Shown piece by piece: positions 50,341 through 59,221 of a stretch of DNA of 64,000 nucleotides. The notes under the pieces were generated by a model, which did no database searches, had not been told where the DNA came from, and saw only the letters and a program-made list of their open reading frames with translations. The position numbers and the translations under genes are program-made. This stretch comes from Kribbella qitaiheensis (GTDB lineage Bacteria > Actinomycetota > Actinomycetes > Propionibacteriales > Kribbellaceae): the NCBI RefSeq assembly GCF_014217565.1, contig NZ_CP043661.1, positions 5,952,001-6,016,000 on the forward strand, written 5' to 3'. The first letter of the stretch is position 1; each line of letters starts with the position of its first letter.

Positions 50341-51091
50341 CATGCGAACGCTCGACTACACCGAGCTCCGCGGCATCGTCGGAGACCAGCCGTACGACCT
50401 GCTCTTCGCCACCGTCTCCGGCGCACACCTCTACGGCTTCCCGTCCAAGGACTCCGACGTCGACCTCCGCGGTGTCCACGTGCTTCCGGTCGCCGAGGTC
50501 GTCGGACTGACCACGGGCCCGGAGACGCTGGACCGGACCTGGTTCCAGAACGAAGCCGAGGTCGATCTCGTCACCCACGACCTGGCCAAGTTCCTCCGGC
50601 TGATGCTGCGCCGCAACGGCTACGTGCTGGAGCAGGTGCTGTCGCCGCTCGGGGTGGTGACGAGTCCCGGGCACGAAGAGCTGGTCGCGCTCGCGGACGG
50701 GTGTCTGACGAAGTGGCACTCGCATCACTATCGCGGGTTCGGGAAGACGCAGTGGGCGCTGTTCGGCAAGACGGGGGAGCTCAAGCCGCTGCTCTACACG
50801 TTCCGGGTGCTGTTGACCGGGATCCATCTGATGCGCACGGGCGAAGTACAGGCTGATCTGCGGGAGCTGGCCGACCAGGCACCGGCGTACCTGCCGGAGT
50901 TGATGGCCGCCAAGGCCGAAGTCGAACATGGTCCTGTCGACGGGCCGGCCGCCGAGCTGATCGAGCGAGACGTCCTGCGACTGCAGGCGTTGCTCGACGA
51001 GGCCGAAGCGGAGTCGAAGCTACCGGACGCCCCCTCGGCGGGGGCGGCGCTGAACGATCTGCTGGTTCGTACGCGCCTCGCTGCGCGCTGA
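50330..51091 (+). CDS. Nucleotidyltransferase-domain protein (RlaP-like), second copy
   Basis: 253 residues from GTG 50330, with GGAG just ahead of it. The NTase motif VSGAHLYGFPSKDSDVDLRG is near residue 30, then an all-helical part (TFRVLLTGIHLMRTGEVQAD). It is related to the preceding protein but lacks its N-terminal SH3-like stretch, so the pair probably arose by duplication. Function unknown; RNA-repair or tRNA-modifying NTases are the nearest known class. Confidence 0.78.
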   Translation: MTRDMRTLDYTELRGIVGDQPYDLLFATVSGAHLYGFPSKDSDVDLRGVHVLPVAEVVGLTTGPETLDRTWFQNEAEVDLVTHDLAKFLRLMLRRNGYVLEQVLSPLGVVTSPGHEELVALADGCLTKWHSHHYRGFGKTQWALFGKTGELKPLLYTFRVLLTGIHLMRTGEVQADLRELADQAPAYLPELMAAKAEVEHGPVDGPAAELIERDVLRLQALLDEAEAESKLPDAPSAGAALNDLLVRTRLAAR

Positions 51092-51155
51092 CGGCCGCTG
51101 CCCCCGGGCAGGGCGGGCGAGGGCTCCAAGGTAGTTACTTAACCTCGTGAAGCTA

Positions 51156-51184
51156 TTGACATCCCTGACGGCAGGGTAAATAGT
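51156..51184 (+). promoter_or_regulatory. Probable promoter of the alpha-galactosidase operon
   Basis: Perfect -35 TTGACA at 51156-51161 and AATAGT at 51179-51184 with a 17-base spacer, about 40 bases upstream of GTG 51224. CTATTGAC (51153-51160) and GTAAATAG (51176-51183) form an imperfect inverted repeat over it, a possible operator for a sugar repressor. Confidence 0.6.
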
Positions 51185-51223
51185 TCCGTCCTGAAACCAA
51201 TCAAAAGGCAGAGTGAATCAACA

Positions 51224-53344
51224 GTGTCGAACATCAAGGTGCTGCAGCTCCGCTCCGCGGGCGTGAGCCTCCTCCTGGACTGCTCCGGTCCGGCCCTGCC
51301 GTCCGTGCTGCATTGGGGCGCGGATCTGGGTGAGCTGAGCGACACCGCTCTGGTGGACTTCCGGCGGGGAGCGGGCGCGATCCAGGTCGGCAACGGCCTC
51401 GACGAGAACCAGCCGGTCGCGCTCATCCCGGAGTACTCGTCCGGCTGGTTCGGGCTGCCCGGCCTGAACGGGCACCGCGACGGCCAGGACTTCTCCGCGT
51501 CGTTCCAGCTCACTGAGGTTGCTCAGACCGGCAACACGGTCCAGGTCACGGCGGCCGATCCGCAAGCCGGACTGAGCCTGGCGCTCGTGGTGGAGCTGAC
51601 CGACTCGGGCCTCGTCCGGGCAAAGGCGGAGCTCACGAACACGGGCGGTTCGCCGTACACGGTCGATGGGCTGGTGCTCGCGCTGCCGGTGCCGACCGAG
51701 GCGACCGAACTGCTCGACCTGACTGGCCGGCACATCGGTGAGCGGCACCCGCAGCGGAGTGCGTTCACCCAGGGTCTGCACCTGCGTGACAACCGCCGCG
51801 GCCGGACCGGCGCCGACGCCACCCTGCTGCTCTTCGCCGGTACGCCGGGCTTCGACTTCGGCACCGGCGAGATCTGGGGCGTGCACACCGCCTGGAGCGG
51901 CAACCACCGCTCGTACGCCGAACGCGGGATGAGCGGGTTCGCCGTCATCGGTGGCGGCGAACTGCTCCTTCCCGGCGAGGGGCGCCTGGAAGCCGGCGGG
52001 AGCTACAGCACCCCGTGGATCTACGGCACGTACGGCGTGGGTCTCGACCAGCTGTCGACGCGCTTCCACGCCTACCTGCGGGCTCGGCCGAGCCACCCGA
52101 CGACGGATCGGCCCGTCGTACTGAACACCTGGGAGGCCGTGTACTTCGACCTCGACCTGGACAAGCTGAAGGCGCTCGCGGACGCGGCGGCCGAGGTCGG
52201 TGCCGAGCGGTTCGTGCTCGACGACGGCTGGTTCCGTGGCCGCCGCGACGACCACGCCGGCCTGGGCGACTGGTACGTCGACGAGGGGATCTGGCCGAAG
52301 GGCCTGCACCCGCTGGTCGACCACGTCACCGGGCTCGGCCTGCAGTTCGGTCTGTGGGTGGAGCCGGAGATGGTCAACCCGGACTCCGACCTGGCTCGTC
52401 AGCAGCCGGAATGGATCCTTGCCACCGGCAACCGGATGCCGCTGACCGCGCGCCACCAGCAGGGCCTGAACCTGGGCATCCAGGCCGCCTACGACTACTT
52501 GCTCGAGCGGCTGGACAGCCTGCTGAGCGAGTACGACATCAGCTACCTGAAGTGGGACCACAACCGCGACTTCGTTGACGGCGGCAACCAGTTGACCGGG
52601 ACGGCCGGGATCCACGAGCAGACGCTCGCGCTCTACCGGTTGCTCGACGAGCTGAAGCGGCGTCATCCCGGCCTGGAGATCGAGTCCTGCTCGTCCGGTG
52701 GCGCGCGGGTGGACCTCGCCGTTCTGGAGCGGACCGACCGGGTCTGGGGAAGCGACAGCAACGACGCGCTGGAGCGGCAGAAGATCCAGCGGTACACGCA
52801 GTTGCTGCTGCCGCCCGAGCTGATCGGCTGCCACGTCGGCCCGCCGAAGGCGCACACCACCGGCCGGACCCAGAGCCTGGCCTTCCGGGCCGCCACCGCC
52901 TTGTTCGGCCACTTCGGAATCGAGTGGGACATCAGCAAGGCGTCGCCCGAAGAGCGGGCGGAGCTGGCAGGCTGGGTCGCGCTGCACAAGGAACTCCGGC
53001 CGCTGCTGCACACCGGCAGGGTGGTCCGCGCCGATCGCGGCTCGGACGACTTCCTGCTGCACGGAGTGGTCGCGCAGGACGGTTCCCGCGCGGTGTACTC
53101 CGCCGTACAGCTGGCGCAGTCGATCACCTCCGACGTGGGCAGGGTCCGGCTGCCGGGTCTCACCAAGGACCGCGTGTACCGGGTGCGAAAGCTGGTCACG
53201 CCGGGAGCCGAGCCGCGGCACAGCGCAGCCTGGTGGAGTGACGGCGTGGAGCTGAACGGTGCTGCGCTCGCGGCGGCCGGCGTACAGGTTCCGGCGCAGT
53301 GGCCGGAGAGCGCGGTTCTGCTGGAAGTTCTGGCCATCGACTAG
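51224..53344 (+). CDS. Alpha-galactosidase, GH36 family
   Basis: 706 residues, no signal peptide, full GH36 length. Typical blocks: GMSGFAVIGGGELLLPGEG in the N-terminal beta domain, RFVLDDGWFRGRRDDHAGLG, GLWVEPEMVNPDSDL, the nucleophile Asp in SYLKWDHNRDF and the acid/base Asp in RVWGSDSNDALERQ. It removes alpha-1,6-galactose from melibiose, raffinose and similar sugars in the cytosol. It is followed directly by an ABC importer, so sugar uptake and cleavage are encoded together. Confidence 0.93.
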   Translation: MSNIKVLQLRSAGVSLLLDCSGPALPSVLHWGADLGELSDTALVDFRRGAGAIQVGNGLDENQPVALIPEYSSGWFGLPGLNGHRDGQDFSASFQLTEVAQTGNTVQVTAADPQAGLSLALVVELTDSGLVRAKAELTNTGGSPYTVDGLVLALPVPTEATELLDLTGRHIGERHPQRSAFTQGLHLRDNRRGRTGADATLLLFAGTPGFDFGTGEIWGVHTAWSGNHRSYAERGMSGFAVIGGGELLLPGEGRLEAGGSYSTPWIYGTYGVGLDQLSTRFHAYLRARPSHPTTDRPVVLNTWEAVYFDLDLDKLKALADAAAEVGAERFVLDDGWFRGRRDDHAGLGDWYVDEGIWPKGLHPLVDHVTGLGLQFGLWVEPEMVNPDSDLARQQPEWILATGNRMPLTARHQQGLNLGIQAAYDYLLERLDSLLSEYDISYLKWDHNRDFVDGGNQLTGTAGIHEQTLALYRLLDELKRRHPGLEIESCSSGGARVDLAVLERTDRVWGSDSNDALERQKIQRYTQLLLPPELIGCHVGPPKAHTTGRTQSLAFRAATALFGHFGIEWDISKASPEERAELAGWVALHKELRPLLHTGRVVRADRGSDDFLLHGVVAQDGSRAVYSAVQLAQSITSDVGRVRLPGLTKDRVYRVRKLVTPGAEPRHSAAWWSDGVELNGAALAAAGVQVPAQWPESAVLLEVLAID

Positions 53345-53357
53345 AAGGAGATCGCCC

Positions 53358-54260
53358 GTGACCGTGACGACGAGTCCCCCTCGAAAACGACGAAGTCCCG
53401 GGGATCTGAAGGTCGCGATGATCTTCCTGGCTCCGGCGACGCTGGGGTTCGTGGTGTTCTACATCTGGCCCACGCTCCGCGGCGCGTACCTGAGCTTCAC
53501 CGAGTACAGCCTGCTGTCGGCGCCGAAGTTCAACGGGCTCGACAACTACGAGCGGATGGTGCACGACAGCTTCTTCTGGAACGCGCTCGGCGTCACGGTC
53601 GAGTACGTGGTGATCAACATCGGCCTGCAGACCGTGCTCGCGGTCGGCATCGCGATGCTGATGTACCGGCTGACGAAGTCGATCACGGTCCGCGCGGTGG
53701 TGCTGCTGCCGTACCTGGTGGCGAACGTCGTGGTCGCGCTGGTCTGGTACTGGATGCTCGACTACCAGGTCGGCATCGTGAACCAGGCGCTGAGCTGGAT
53801 CGGGATCGACCCGGTCGCCTTCTTCGGTGACTCGCACTGGGCGATCCCGACCGTTGCCCTGATCAACGTCTGGCGGCACATGGGCTACACGGCGCTGCTG
53901 GTGTTCGCCGGTCTGCAGATGATCCCGACCTATGTGTACGAAGCGGCCGAGGTGGACGGATCGACCGAGATGAAGACGTTCTGGCGGATCACCCTGCCGC
54001 TGCTGCGGCCCGTACTCGTGATGGTCCTGGTGGTCACCATGATCGGGTCGTTCCAGCTCTTCGACACCGTCGCGGTGACGACGCAGGGCGGGCCGATCAA
54101 CGCGACCCGGGTGATCTACTACTACATCTACGAGCGGGCCTTCACCCGGTTCGACTTCGGCTACGCGTCGGCGATGGCGCTGGTGCTGTTCGCCATCCTC
54201 GCGCTCGTCTCGCTGCTGCAGCTGCGGTTGCTGCGCGCCAAGGAGAGTGATCTGGCATGA
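53358..54260 (+). CDS. Sugar ABC transporter permease (MalF type)
   Basis: 300 residues from GTG 53358, with AAGGAG seven bases ahead. Six membrane helices and the EAA loop YEAAEVDGSTEMKTFWRITL. Part of the galactoside importer with the next two genes. The next gene overlaps by ATGA. Confidence 0.92.
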   Translation: MTVTTSPPRKRRSPGDLKVAMIFLAPATLGFVVFYIWPTLRGAYLSFTEYSLLSAPKFNGLDNYERMVHDSFFWNALGVTVEYVVINIGLQTVLAVGIAMLMYRLTKSITVRAVVLLPYLVANVVVALVWYWMLDYQVGIVNQALSWIGIDPVAFFGDSHWAIPTVALINVWRHMGYTALLVFAGLQMIPTYVYEAAEVDGSTEMKTFWRITLPLLRPVLVMVLVVTMIGSFQLFDTVAVTTQGGPINATRVIYYYIYERAFTRFDFGYASAMALVLFAILALVSLLQLRLLRAKESDLA

Positions 54261-55138
54261 GGCGTGAGCTGAACCCGGGCCGCGTCGTCGCCTGGGCCTG
54301 CCTGATCGTGTTGATGCTGCTGACGCTGTTCCCGTTCTACTGGATGCTCCGTACCGCGTTCTCGGACAACACCCAGTTGCCAGGGCATCCCAGCTCGCTG
54401 CTCCCGGTGGAGTCCACCCTCGGTGCCTTCAAGCGCGTACTGGGGCTGTCATCGGTCGCCGAGGCGCAGGCACAGGGTGGTTCCGGAGCCGCGGTGAACT
54501 TCTGGCTCTACTTGCGCAACTCGCTGATCGTGTCGACCGTCACCACGGTGTGCCAGGTGTTCTTCAGCGCGCTCGCGGCGTACGCGTTCGCCCGGTTGCG
54601 CTGGCCCGGCCGGGACAAGGTGTTCGCGCTGTTCCTGGCCGCGCTGATGGTTCCGCCGATCTTCACCCTGCTGCCGAACTTCGCGCTGATCAAGAACCTC
54701 GGGCTGCTGAACAGCTTCGCCGGCATCATCCTGCCGACCGCGTTGATGACGCCGTTCGCGATCTTCTTCCTGCGCCAGTTCTTCCTCGGCATCAACCGGG
54801 AACTGGAGGAGGCGGCGATGATCGACGGCGCCGGTCACGGCCGGATCTTCTTCGGGCTGATCATCCCGATGAGCGCCGCGCCGATCACCACGCTGGCGAT
54901 CCTGACCTACATCAACTCGTGGAACGACTACTTCTGGCCGTTGCTGGTCGGTCAGCAGGAGAAGGTCCGGGTCCTCACCGTCGCGCTCGGGGTGTTCCGC
55001 TCACAGACCCCGCAGGGCGGGCCGGACTGGGCCGGGCTGATGGCGGCGACCCTGATCGCGGCGCTGCCGATGATCCTCCTGTTCGTGGTGTTCGCCCGCC
55101 GGATCACCAACTCCATCGGTTTCTCCGGGATCAAGTGA
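54257..55138 (+). CDS. Sugar ABC transporter permease (MalG type)
   Basis: 293 residues. Six membrane helices with EAA loop LEEAAMIDGAGHGRIFFGLI and a start VAWACLIVLMLLTLFPFYWM. It pairs with the MalF-type permease. No ATPase gene is nearby, so a shared ATPase is likely. Confidence 0.92.
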   Translation: MRRELNPGRVVAWACLIVLMLLTLFPFYWMLRTAFSDNTQLPGHPSSLLPVESTLGAFKRVLGLSSVAEAQAQGGSGAAVNFWLYLRNSLIVSTVTTVCQVFFSALAAYAFARLRWPGRDKVFALFLAALMVPPIFTLLPNFALIKNLGLLNSFAGIILPTALMTPFAIFFLRQFFLGINRELEEAAMIDGAGHGRIFFGLIIPMSAAPITTLAILTYINSWNDYFWPLLVGQQEKVRVLTVALGVFRSQTPQGGPDWAGLMAATLIAALPMILLFVVFARRITNSIGFSGIK

Positions 55139-55146
55139 GGTCTGCG

Positions 55147-56502
55147 ATGAGCTTCTCGAGACGGACACTGCTGAAGGCCGGACTGGCCGGACTCGCCGCA
55201 TCGGCTGTCGCCGGCTGCAACAACGGGGCCACCGATCGTGGTGCCGGTGAGGTCATCTACTGGCTCTGGGACTCCGCCCAGCTACCGATGTACACCGAGT
55301 GCGCGAAGGTGTTCCAGCAGCAGAACCCGCAGTACCAGGTGAGTGTCGAGCAGTACGGCTGGAACGACTACTGGGGCAAGCTCGTCACCGGGTTCATCTC
55401 CGGAACGGCGCCCGACGTGTTCACCTCGCACTCGGCGAAGTACCCGCTGTTCGCGGACAAGGGCCAAGTGCTGGCGATCGACGACTTCGTTGCTGCTGAC
55501 AACGTCGATCTCGACATCTACCAGAAGGGGCTGGCCGATCGATGGATCGGTGCCGACGGCAAGCGGTACGGGTTGCCGAAGGACTGGGACACCGAGGTCT
55601 ACTTCTACAACTCCGGTCTGACCGACGCGGCCGGGATCTCCGCCGAGCAGCTGAACTCGATGACCTGGAACCCGTCCGACGGCGGCACCTTCGAGCAGAT
55701 CGTCGCGCGGCTGACGGTGGACTCGAAGGGCCGGCGGGGCGATCAGCCCGGGTTCGACAAGAACAACGTCAAGGTCTACGGACTCGGGTACGGCGATGCC
55801 GGCGGCGCCGACGGGCAGACGAGCTGGAGCTGGTACGCGGCGTCGAACGGCTGGGTGTACTCCGAAGGGCAGCCGTGGGGCACCAAGTTCTTCTACGGCG
55901 ATCCCAAGTTCACCGAGACGATCGGGTGGTGGCGTGGCCTGATCACCAAGGGGTACATGCCGACGTACGCGCAGGCCAAGTCGGGCGTCGACATCACCAC
56001 GAGCTTCGGCGCCGGCAAGTACGGGCTGACGCCGAACGGTTCCTGGATGCTCGGCACGTACGCCGGGCTGAAGGGCGTGAAGACCAAGCTGGCCCGGCTC
56101 ACCCAGGGCCCGAACGGCAAGCGGATGTCGATGATGAACGGTCTGGCGGACACCATCTGGGCGGGCACCAAGCGGCGCGAGGCGTCCTGGGCCTGGGTGA
56201 AGTTCCTCGGCTCGCAGACCGCGCAGGACATCGTCGCCAGGGCCGGGGTGGTGTTCCCGGCCGTCAGCGCCTCGATGCCGGCCGCCAATGCGTCGTTCGC
56301 CAAGGCCGGCTGGGACGTGACGCCGTTCCTCGAGCCGGTGGAGGCGGGGAACGTGTTCCCCTACCCCGCCAACCCGAACGCCGCCGACGTCTCCGCGGTG
56401 ATGACGCCGGCGATGGAATCGGTGATGTCCTTCGCCTCCGACCCGGCGTCACTGGCCAAGGCCAACAACGACGTCAACAAGATCCTCGCTGCGAACGCCT
56501 AG
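55147..56502 (+). CDS. Sugar ABC transporter substrate-binding lipoprotein (galactoside importer)
   Basis: 451 residues from ATG 55147. Signal SRRTLLKAGLAGLAASAVAG ends in a lipobox Cys, with a twin-Arg motif, so it is Tat-exported and lipid-anchored. The body is the solute-binding family 1 fold (YWGKLVTGFISGTAPDVFTS). Gene order (galactosidase, permeases, binding protein) suggests galactosides as ligand. Its TAG overlaps the TAG of the convergent ABC-2 gene at 56499-56502. Confidence 0.92.
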   Translation: MSFSRRTLLKAGLAGLAASAVAGCNNGATDRGAGEVIYWLWDSAQLPMYTECAKVFQQQNPQYQVSVEQYGWNDYWGKLVTGFISGTAPDVFTSHSAKYPLFADKGQVLAIDDFVAADNVDLDIYQKGLADRWIGADGKRYGLPKDWDTEVYFYNSGLTDAAGISAEQLNSMTWNPSDGGTFEQIVARLTVDSKGRRGDQPGFDKNNVKVYGLGYGDAGGADGQTSWSWYAASNGWVYSEGQPWGTKFFYGDPKFTETIGWWRGLITKGYMPTYAQAKSGVDITTSFGAGKYGLTPNGSWMLGTYAGLKGVKTKLARLTQGPNGKRMSMMNGLADTIWAGTKRREASWAWVKFLGSQTAQDIVARAGVVFPAVSASMPAANASFAKAGWDVTPFLEPVEAGNVFPYPANPNAADVSAVMTPAMESVMSFASDPASLAKANNDVNKILAANA

Positions 56503-57278
56503 CTGGCGCTGCTGTAGCGGCGGCTGGCCAGCTGCCAATGCAGGATCGTGAGTAGGACGCCAACAGTCAGCAGGAGTAGACCTGTCGACAAAGCAGCAAC
56601 GGTGCCGGCCAAAACCTTGGCCGGCACCGCTGCTATCAGGCCCGCCGGAACGATCGTCGCGAGGACGAACTGAACGGACTTCGGGAAGTAGGCCAGCGGG
56701 TACCGCCCGGCTTCGCGGGCCTGGAGCGCGACCTCGTTGATCGGCTCCGCGCTCTCGAACCAGAACGCCAGGTAGACGAGGTTCGCCCAGAGCAGGCTGA
56801 AGCCGATGAACCCGATCGCTGTCCATCCTGCGGCTCGGACAATCAGTTCTGGTGTTATCGGTAGGTGTGCTGCGTGGGCGCCTGCAGCGGCCAGACCGAG
56901 GCCGGTGACGACGCGGCCGAGCTCCGCAGGCTCCATCCATCTCAGCGCCGCGAAAAGCTGTGCGTTCACCGGGCGGACGAGGATGAGGTCCAGTTCGCCT
57001 TTGCGCACGTAGCCGTCGATGCGGCGCAGATTCGGGGCGACGAAGCAGTCCATCAGACCGGTGCAGGCACCGTAGATGCCGACCACGATCAGGGTGAGCG
57101 GGCCGTTCCAGCCGACCGCGGCAGCCGCCGTACCGGTGAGGATCAGCACCGGGATGAGGCCCAGGACGAGTTCTGCCGTGGAGGCGATCGCGTTGGTGAC
57201 CGTCTGGCTGCGGAACTGCAGGTCGCGCCGGATTGCTTGCTTTAGGCAACTCCACCAGAGCCGCGCGTAGCGCTTCAT
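56499..57278 (-). CDS. ABC-2 type transporter permease (PF06182-like)
   Basis: 259 residues from ATG 57278 with six membrane helices after KRYARLWWSCLKQAIRRDLQ. The conserved RPVNAQLFAALRWME and YFPKSVQFVLATIVPAGLIA blocks are of the ABC-2 family that pairs with DrrA/NatA-like ATPases. Last of a three-gene operon on the minus strand. Its start overlaps the stop of its sister permease (ATGA). Probably an exporter of unknown substrate. Confidence 0.82.
   Translation of the reverse strand: MKRYARLWWSCLKQAIRRDLQFRSQTVTNAIASTAELVLGLIPVLILTGTAAAAVGWNGPLTLIVVGIYGACTGLMDCFVAPNLRRIDGYVRKGELDLILVRPVNAQLFAALRWMEPAELGRVVTGLGLAAAGAHAAHLPITPELIVRAAGWTAIGFIGFSLLWANLVYLAFWFESAEPINEVALQAREAGRYPLAYFPKSVQFVLATIVPAGLIAAVPAKVLAGTVAALSTGLLLLTVGVLLTILHWQLASRRYSSAS
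56595..56634. terminator. Strong hairpin inside the ABC-2 gene, likely terminator of the opposing operon
   Basis: 18-base arms at 56595-56612 and 56617-56634 with one mismatch and loop AACC (core GGTGCCGGCCAA). It lies 93 bases past the stop of the galactoside binding protein, but inside the coding end of the convergent ABC-2 gene, encoding AAVPAKVLAGTVAA. It could end plus-strand transcription. Confidence 0.5.
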
Positions 57279-58063
57279 GCGCCGGCTCCTTGATAGCTGC
57301 GCAGCCCGATCCGCCAGACGAACACCGCCGCGCCGACGAACGCGGCGAACCAGGCGAACTGCAGGGCGAAGCTCCCGCGCGACGGGTTGCCGAGCAGGAC
57401 CTCGAGCGGGAACGACACCATGAACCGGAACGGCTGGGCGTCGAGGAAGCTCCTGACCGCCGCGGGGAAGAGCGCGAGCGGGATCAACGCACCCGACAGG
57501 ATCCGGGCCAGGAGCGAGCGCAAGCGGTCCACCGCGGAGACGTCCTCGAACCAGAACGCCAGCGACCCGATCACGATGTCGAGCGAGAAGGTCATCGCGG
57601 CGGCCATCAGGAGTGAGATCGCGAACGCGAGCCACTTCCCGACAGTTGTCGGCAGGTCGACCTGGTTGCGGAAGATGAATCCGAGCACAGCCGCGAGCGG
57701 TATCAGCAGGAACAGCTTGATGACCTTCTCGGCGAGGTTGTTGGCGAGGCCGTTGAGATGGGTGGAACACGGGCGGACGAGCCAGGAACTCAACCCACCA
57801 AGGCGGATGCTCGCCGCCAGGAACCCCGAGGTCCAGCTGCTGGTGAGCATCGCGACGATGCTCACGAGGACGAGATAGGTGGTCAGGAACGACTCGGTGA
57901 CCGGTGGCTTGGCGCCCTGGGCGATCGCGCCCCGCCATACCAGCAGGGAGATGGCCGGGGCGACGATGTTGCTGAGCTGGAGCATCGCGAGCCACCAGCG
58001 GTAGTGCAGCATGATCGTCACCTCGCGGACGACGAGGATCCGCAGGACGCGGGCGAGCCTCAT
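57275..58063 (-). CDS. ABC-2 type transporter permease (PF06182-like)
   Basis: 262 residues. Six membrane helices; the stretches RILVVREVTIMLHYRWWLAM and LAFWFEDVSAVDRLRSLLAR are of the ABC-2 type. It overlaps both neighbours by four bases (ATGA at 57275 and 58060). It and the next permease form the channel for the ATPase encoded first. Confidence 0.82.
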   Translation of the reverse strand: MRLARVLRILVVREVTIMLHYRWWLAMLQLSNIVAPAISLLVWRGAIAQGAKPPVTESFLTTYLVLVSIVAMLTSSWTSGFLAASIRLGGLSSWLVRPCSTHLNGLANNLAEKVIKLFLLIPLAAVLGFIFRNQVDLPTTVGKWLAFAISLLMAAAMTFSLDIVIGSLAFWFEDVSAVDRLRSLLARILSGALIPLALFPAAVRSFLDAQPFRFMVSFPLEVLLGNPSRGSFALQFAWFAAFVGAAVFVWRIGLRSYQGAGA

Positions 58064-58896
58064 GCGTCCGCTGCCGCTTCGGTGAACAGCTTCGACATCA
58101 CCTGGTCGAGGTCGGCGTCGACCCCGGCGTCTGCTCGCTCGCGAAGCGCTTCCAGGTCGCCGTCGAAGATGGTTCGGCCGTGGTTGACGACGGCGATGCG
58201 CTCACACAGCGCCGCGACGTCGTTCATGTCGTGGCTGGTCAGCACGATCGTCGTACCGAGGTCGCGGTTCAGCTCGGCCAGGAAGGCGCGGACGCTGAGC
58301 TTCGCGACGACGTCCAGGCCGACGGTCGGTTCGTCGGCGAAGAGCAGGTCGGGGCCGTGCAGCAGCGCGAGGATCAGCTCGCAGCGCATCCGTTGCCCGA
58401 GCGACAGCTTGCGGACCGGGATGTTCAGGATGTCTTCGACTTGCAGGCGCTCGGCGAGGTCTTTGATGGTGGCCTCGAAGCGTGGTTCGGGGATCGCGTA
58501 CATCTCCTTGTGGATCAGCAGCGAGTCGTACGTCGAGACGTCCCACCAGAGCATCGACTTCTGGCCGAACACGACGGAGATCCTGGAGAGGAAGTCGTAG
58601 CCGCGCTTGGCCGGGCGGTGACCTAGGACCTCGAGGTCGCCGCTGGTTGGGCGCAGCAGGCCGCAGAGCATCTTGATCGTGGTCGTCTTGCCGGCGCCGT
58701 TCGGGCCGAGGAGTCCGATGATCTGACCGCGGGGCACGGTGAGTTGCAGGGCGTCGACCGCGACGCGTTCGCGGCGGTCCGGGCGGAAGAGGCCTTTGAC
58801 GGCACCAGCCAGGCCTGGTTGCTGCTCGGTGTAGCGGTAGGTCTTGGTCAGAGCCTCGGTGTGGATCGCGGGCTCTTCAGTGCTGGATTCGGGCAT
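58060..58896 (-). CDS. ABC transporter ATP-binding protein (ABC-2 exporter)
   Basis: 278 residues. Walker A LLGPNGAGKTTTIKMLCGLL, Q-loop VFGQKSMLWWDVS, an LSLGQRMRCELILAL signature (LSLGQ instead of LSGGQ), Walker B LLFADEPTVGLD, and H-loop TTIVLTSHDMNDVAAL. The LSLGQRMR form is characteristic of the group with PF06182 permeases. It powers export of an unknown compound. First gene of the operon. Confidence 0.9.
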   Translation of the reverse strand: MPESSTEEPAIHTEALTKTYRYTEQQPGLAGAVKGLFRPDRRERVAVDALQLTVPRGQIIGLLGPNGAGKTTTIKMLCGLLRPTSGDLEVLGHRPAKRGYDFLSRISVVFGQKSMLWWDVSTYDSLLIHKEMYAIPEPRFEATIKDLAERLQVEDILNIPVRKLSLGQRMRCELILALLHGPDLLFADEPTVGLDVVAKLSVRAFLAELNRDLGTTIVLTSHDMNDVAALCERIAVVNHGRTIFDGDLEALRERADAGVDADLDQVMSKLFTEAAADA

Positions 58897-59221
58897 GGGG
58901 CTTGCTCCAATCCGCGGCTCCAGGCTGACTGGGGAAGTCGCCTCAGTGGATCAGCAGGAACCGCCGGGGTCGCGCCGGACCCGTCGAAGACCCTAACCCG
59001 GGAGGGCGGCCCGGCTCATCCGAATTACGCCTGGTTCCAGGGTCGGACCCTGGGTTGTCCCTGGTACGGCATACGCCAGCGGGAGTACGCCGTACTGCGT
59101 CCAGGGGTGCAGGGTGCGTCGCGTGGAGTAGGTGAGGTGTAGCCGCCGAGGCGACGCGGGGGAGGGGTCTCGGGCGACACGATCGGTGCAGTTGGAAATC
59201 AGCGAGCATCGAGGAGTTGTC
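58897..59221. other. Divergent gap with a palindrome
   Basis: 325 bases between divergent ABC-2 ATPase and DUF1707 genes. It holds the perfect palindrome CCAGGGTC-G-GACCCTGG at 59037-59053, followed by GTTGTCCCTGG. It likely contains both promoters. No gene seen. Confidence 0.5.

Noticed and set aside
51218..53221. 667-codon minus-strand frame over the alpha-galactosidase
   Set aside because: Antisense shadow of a well-supported GH36 gene, with no recognisable domain.
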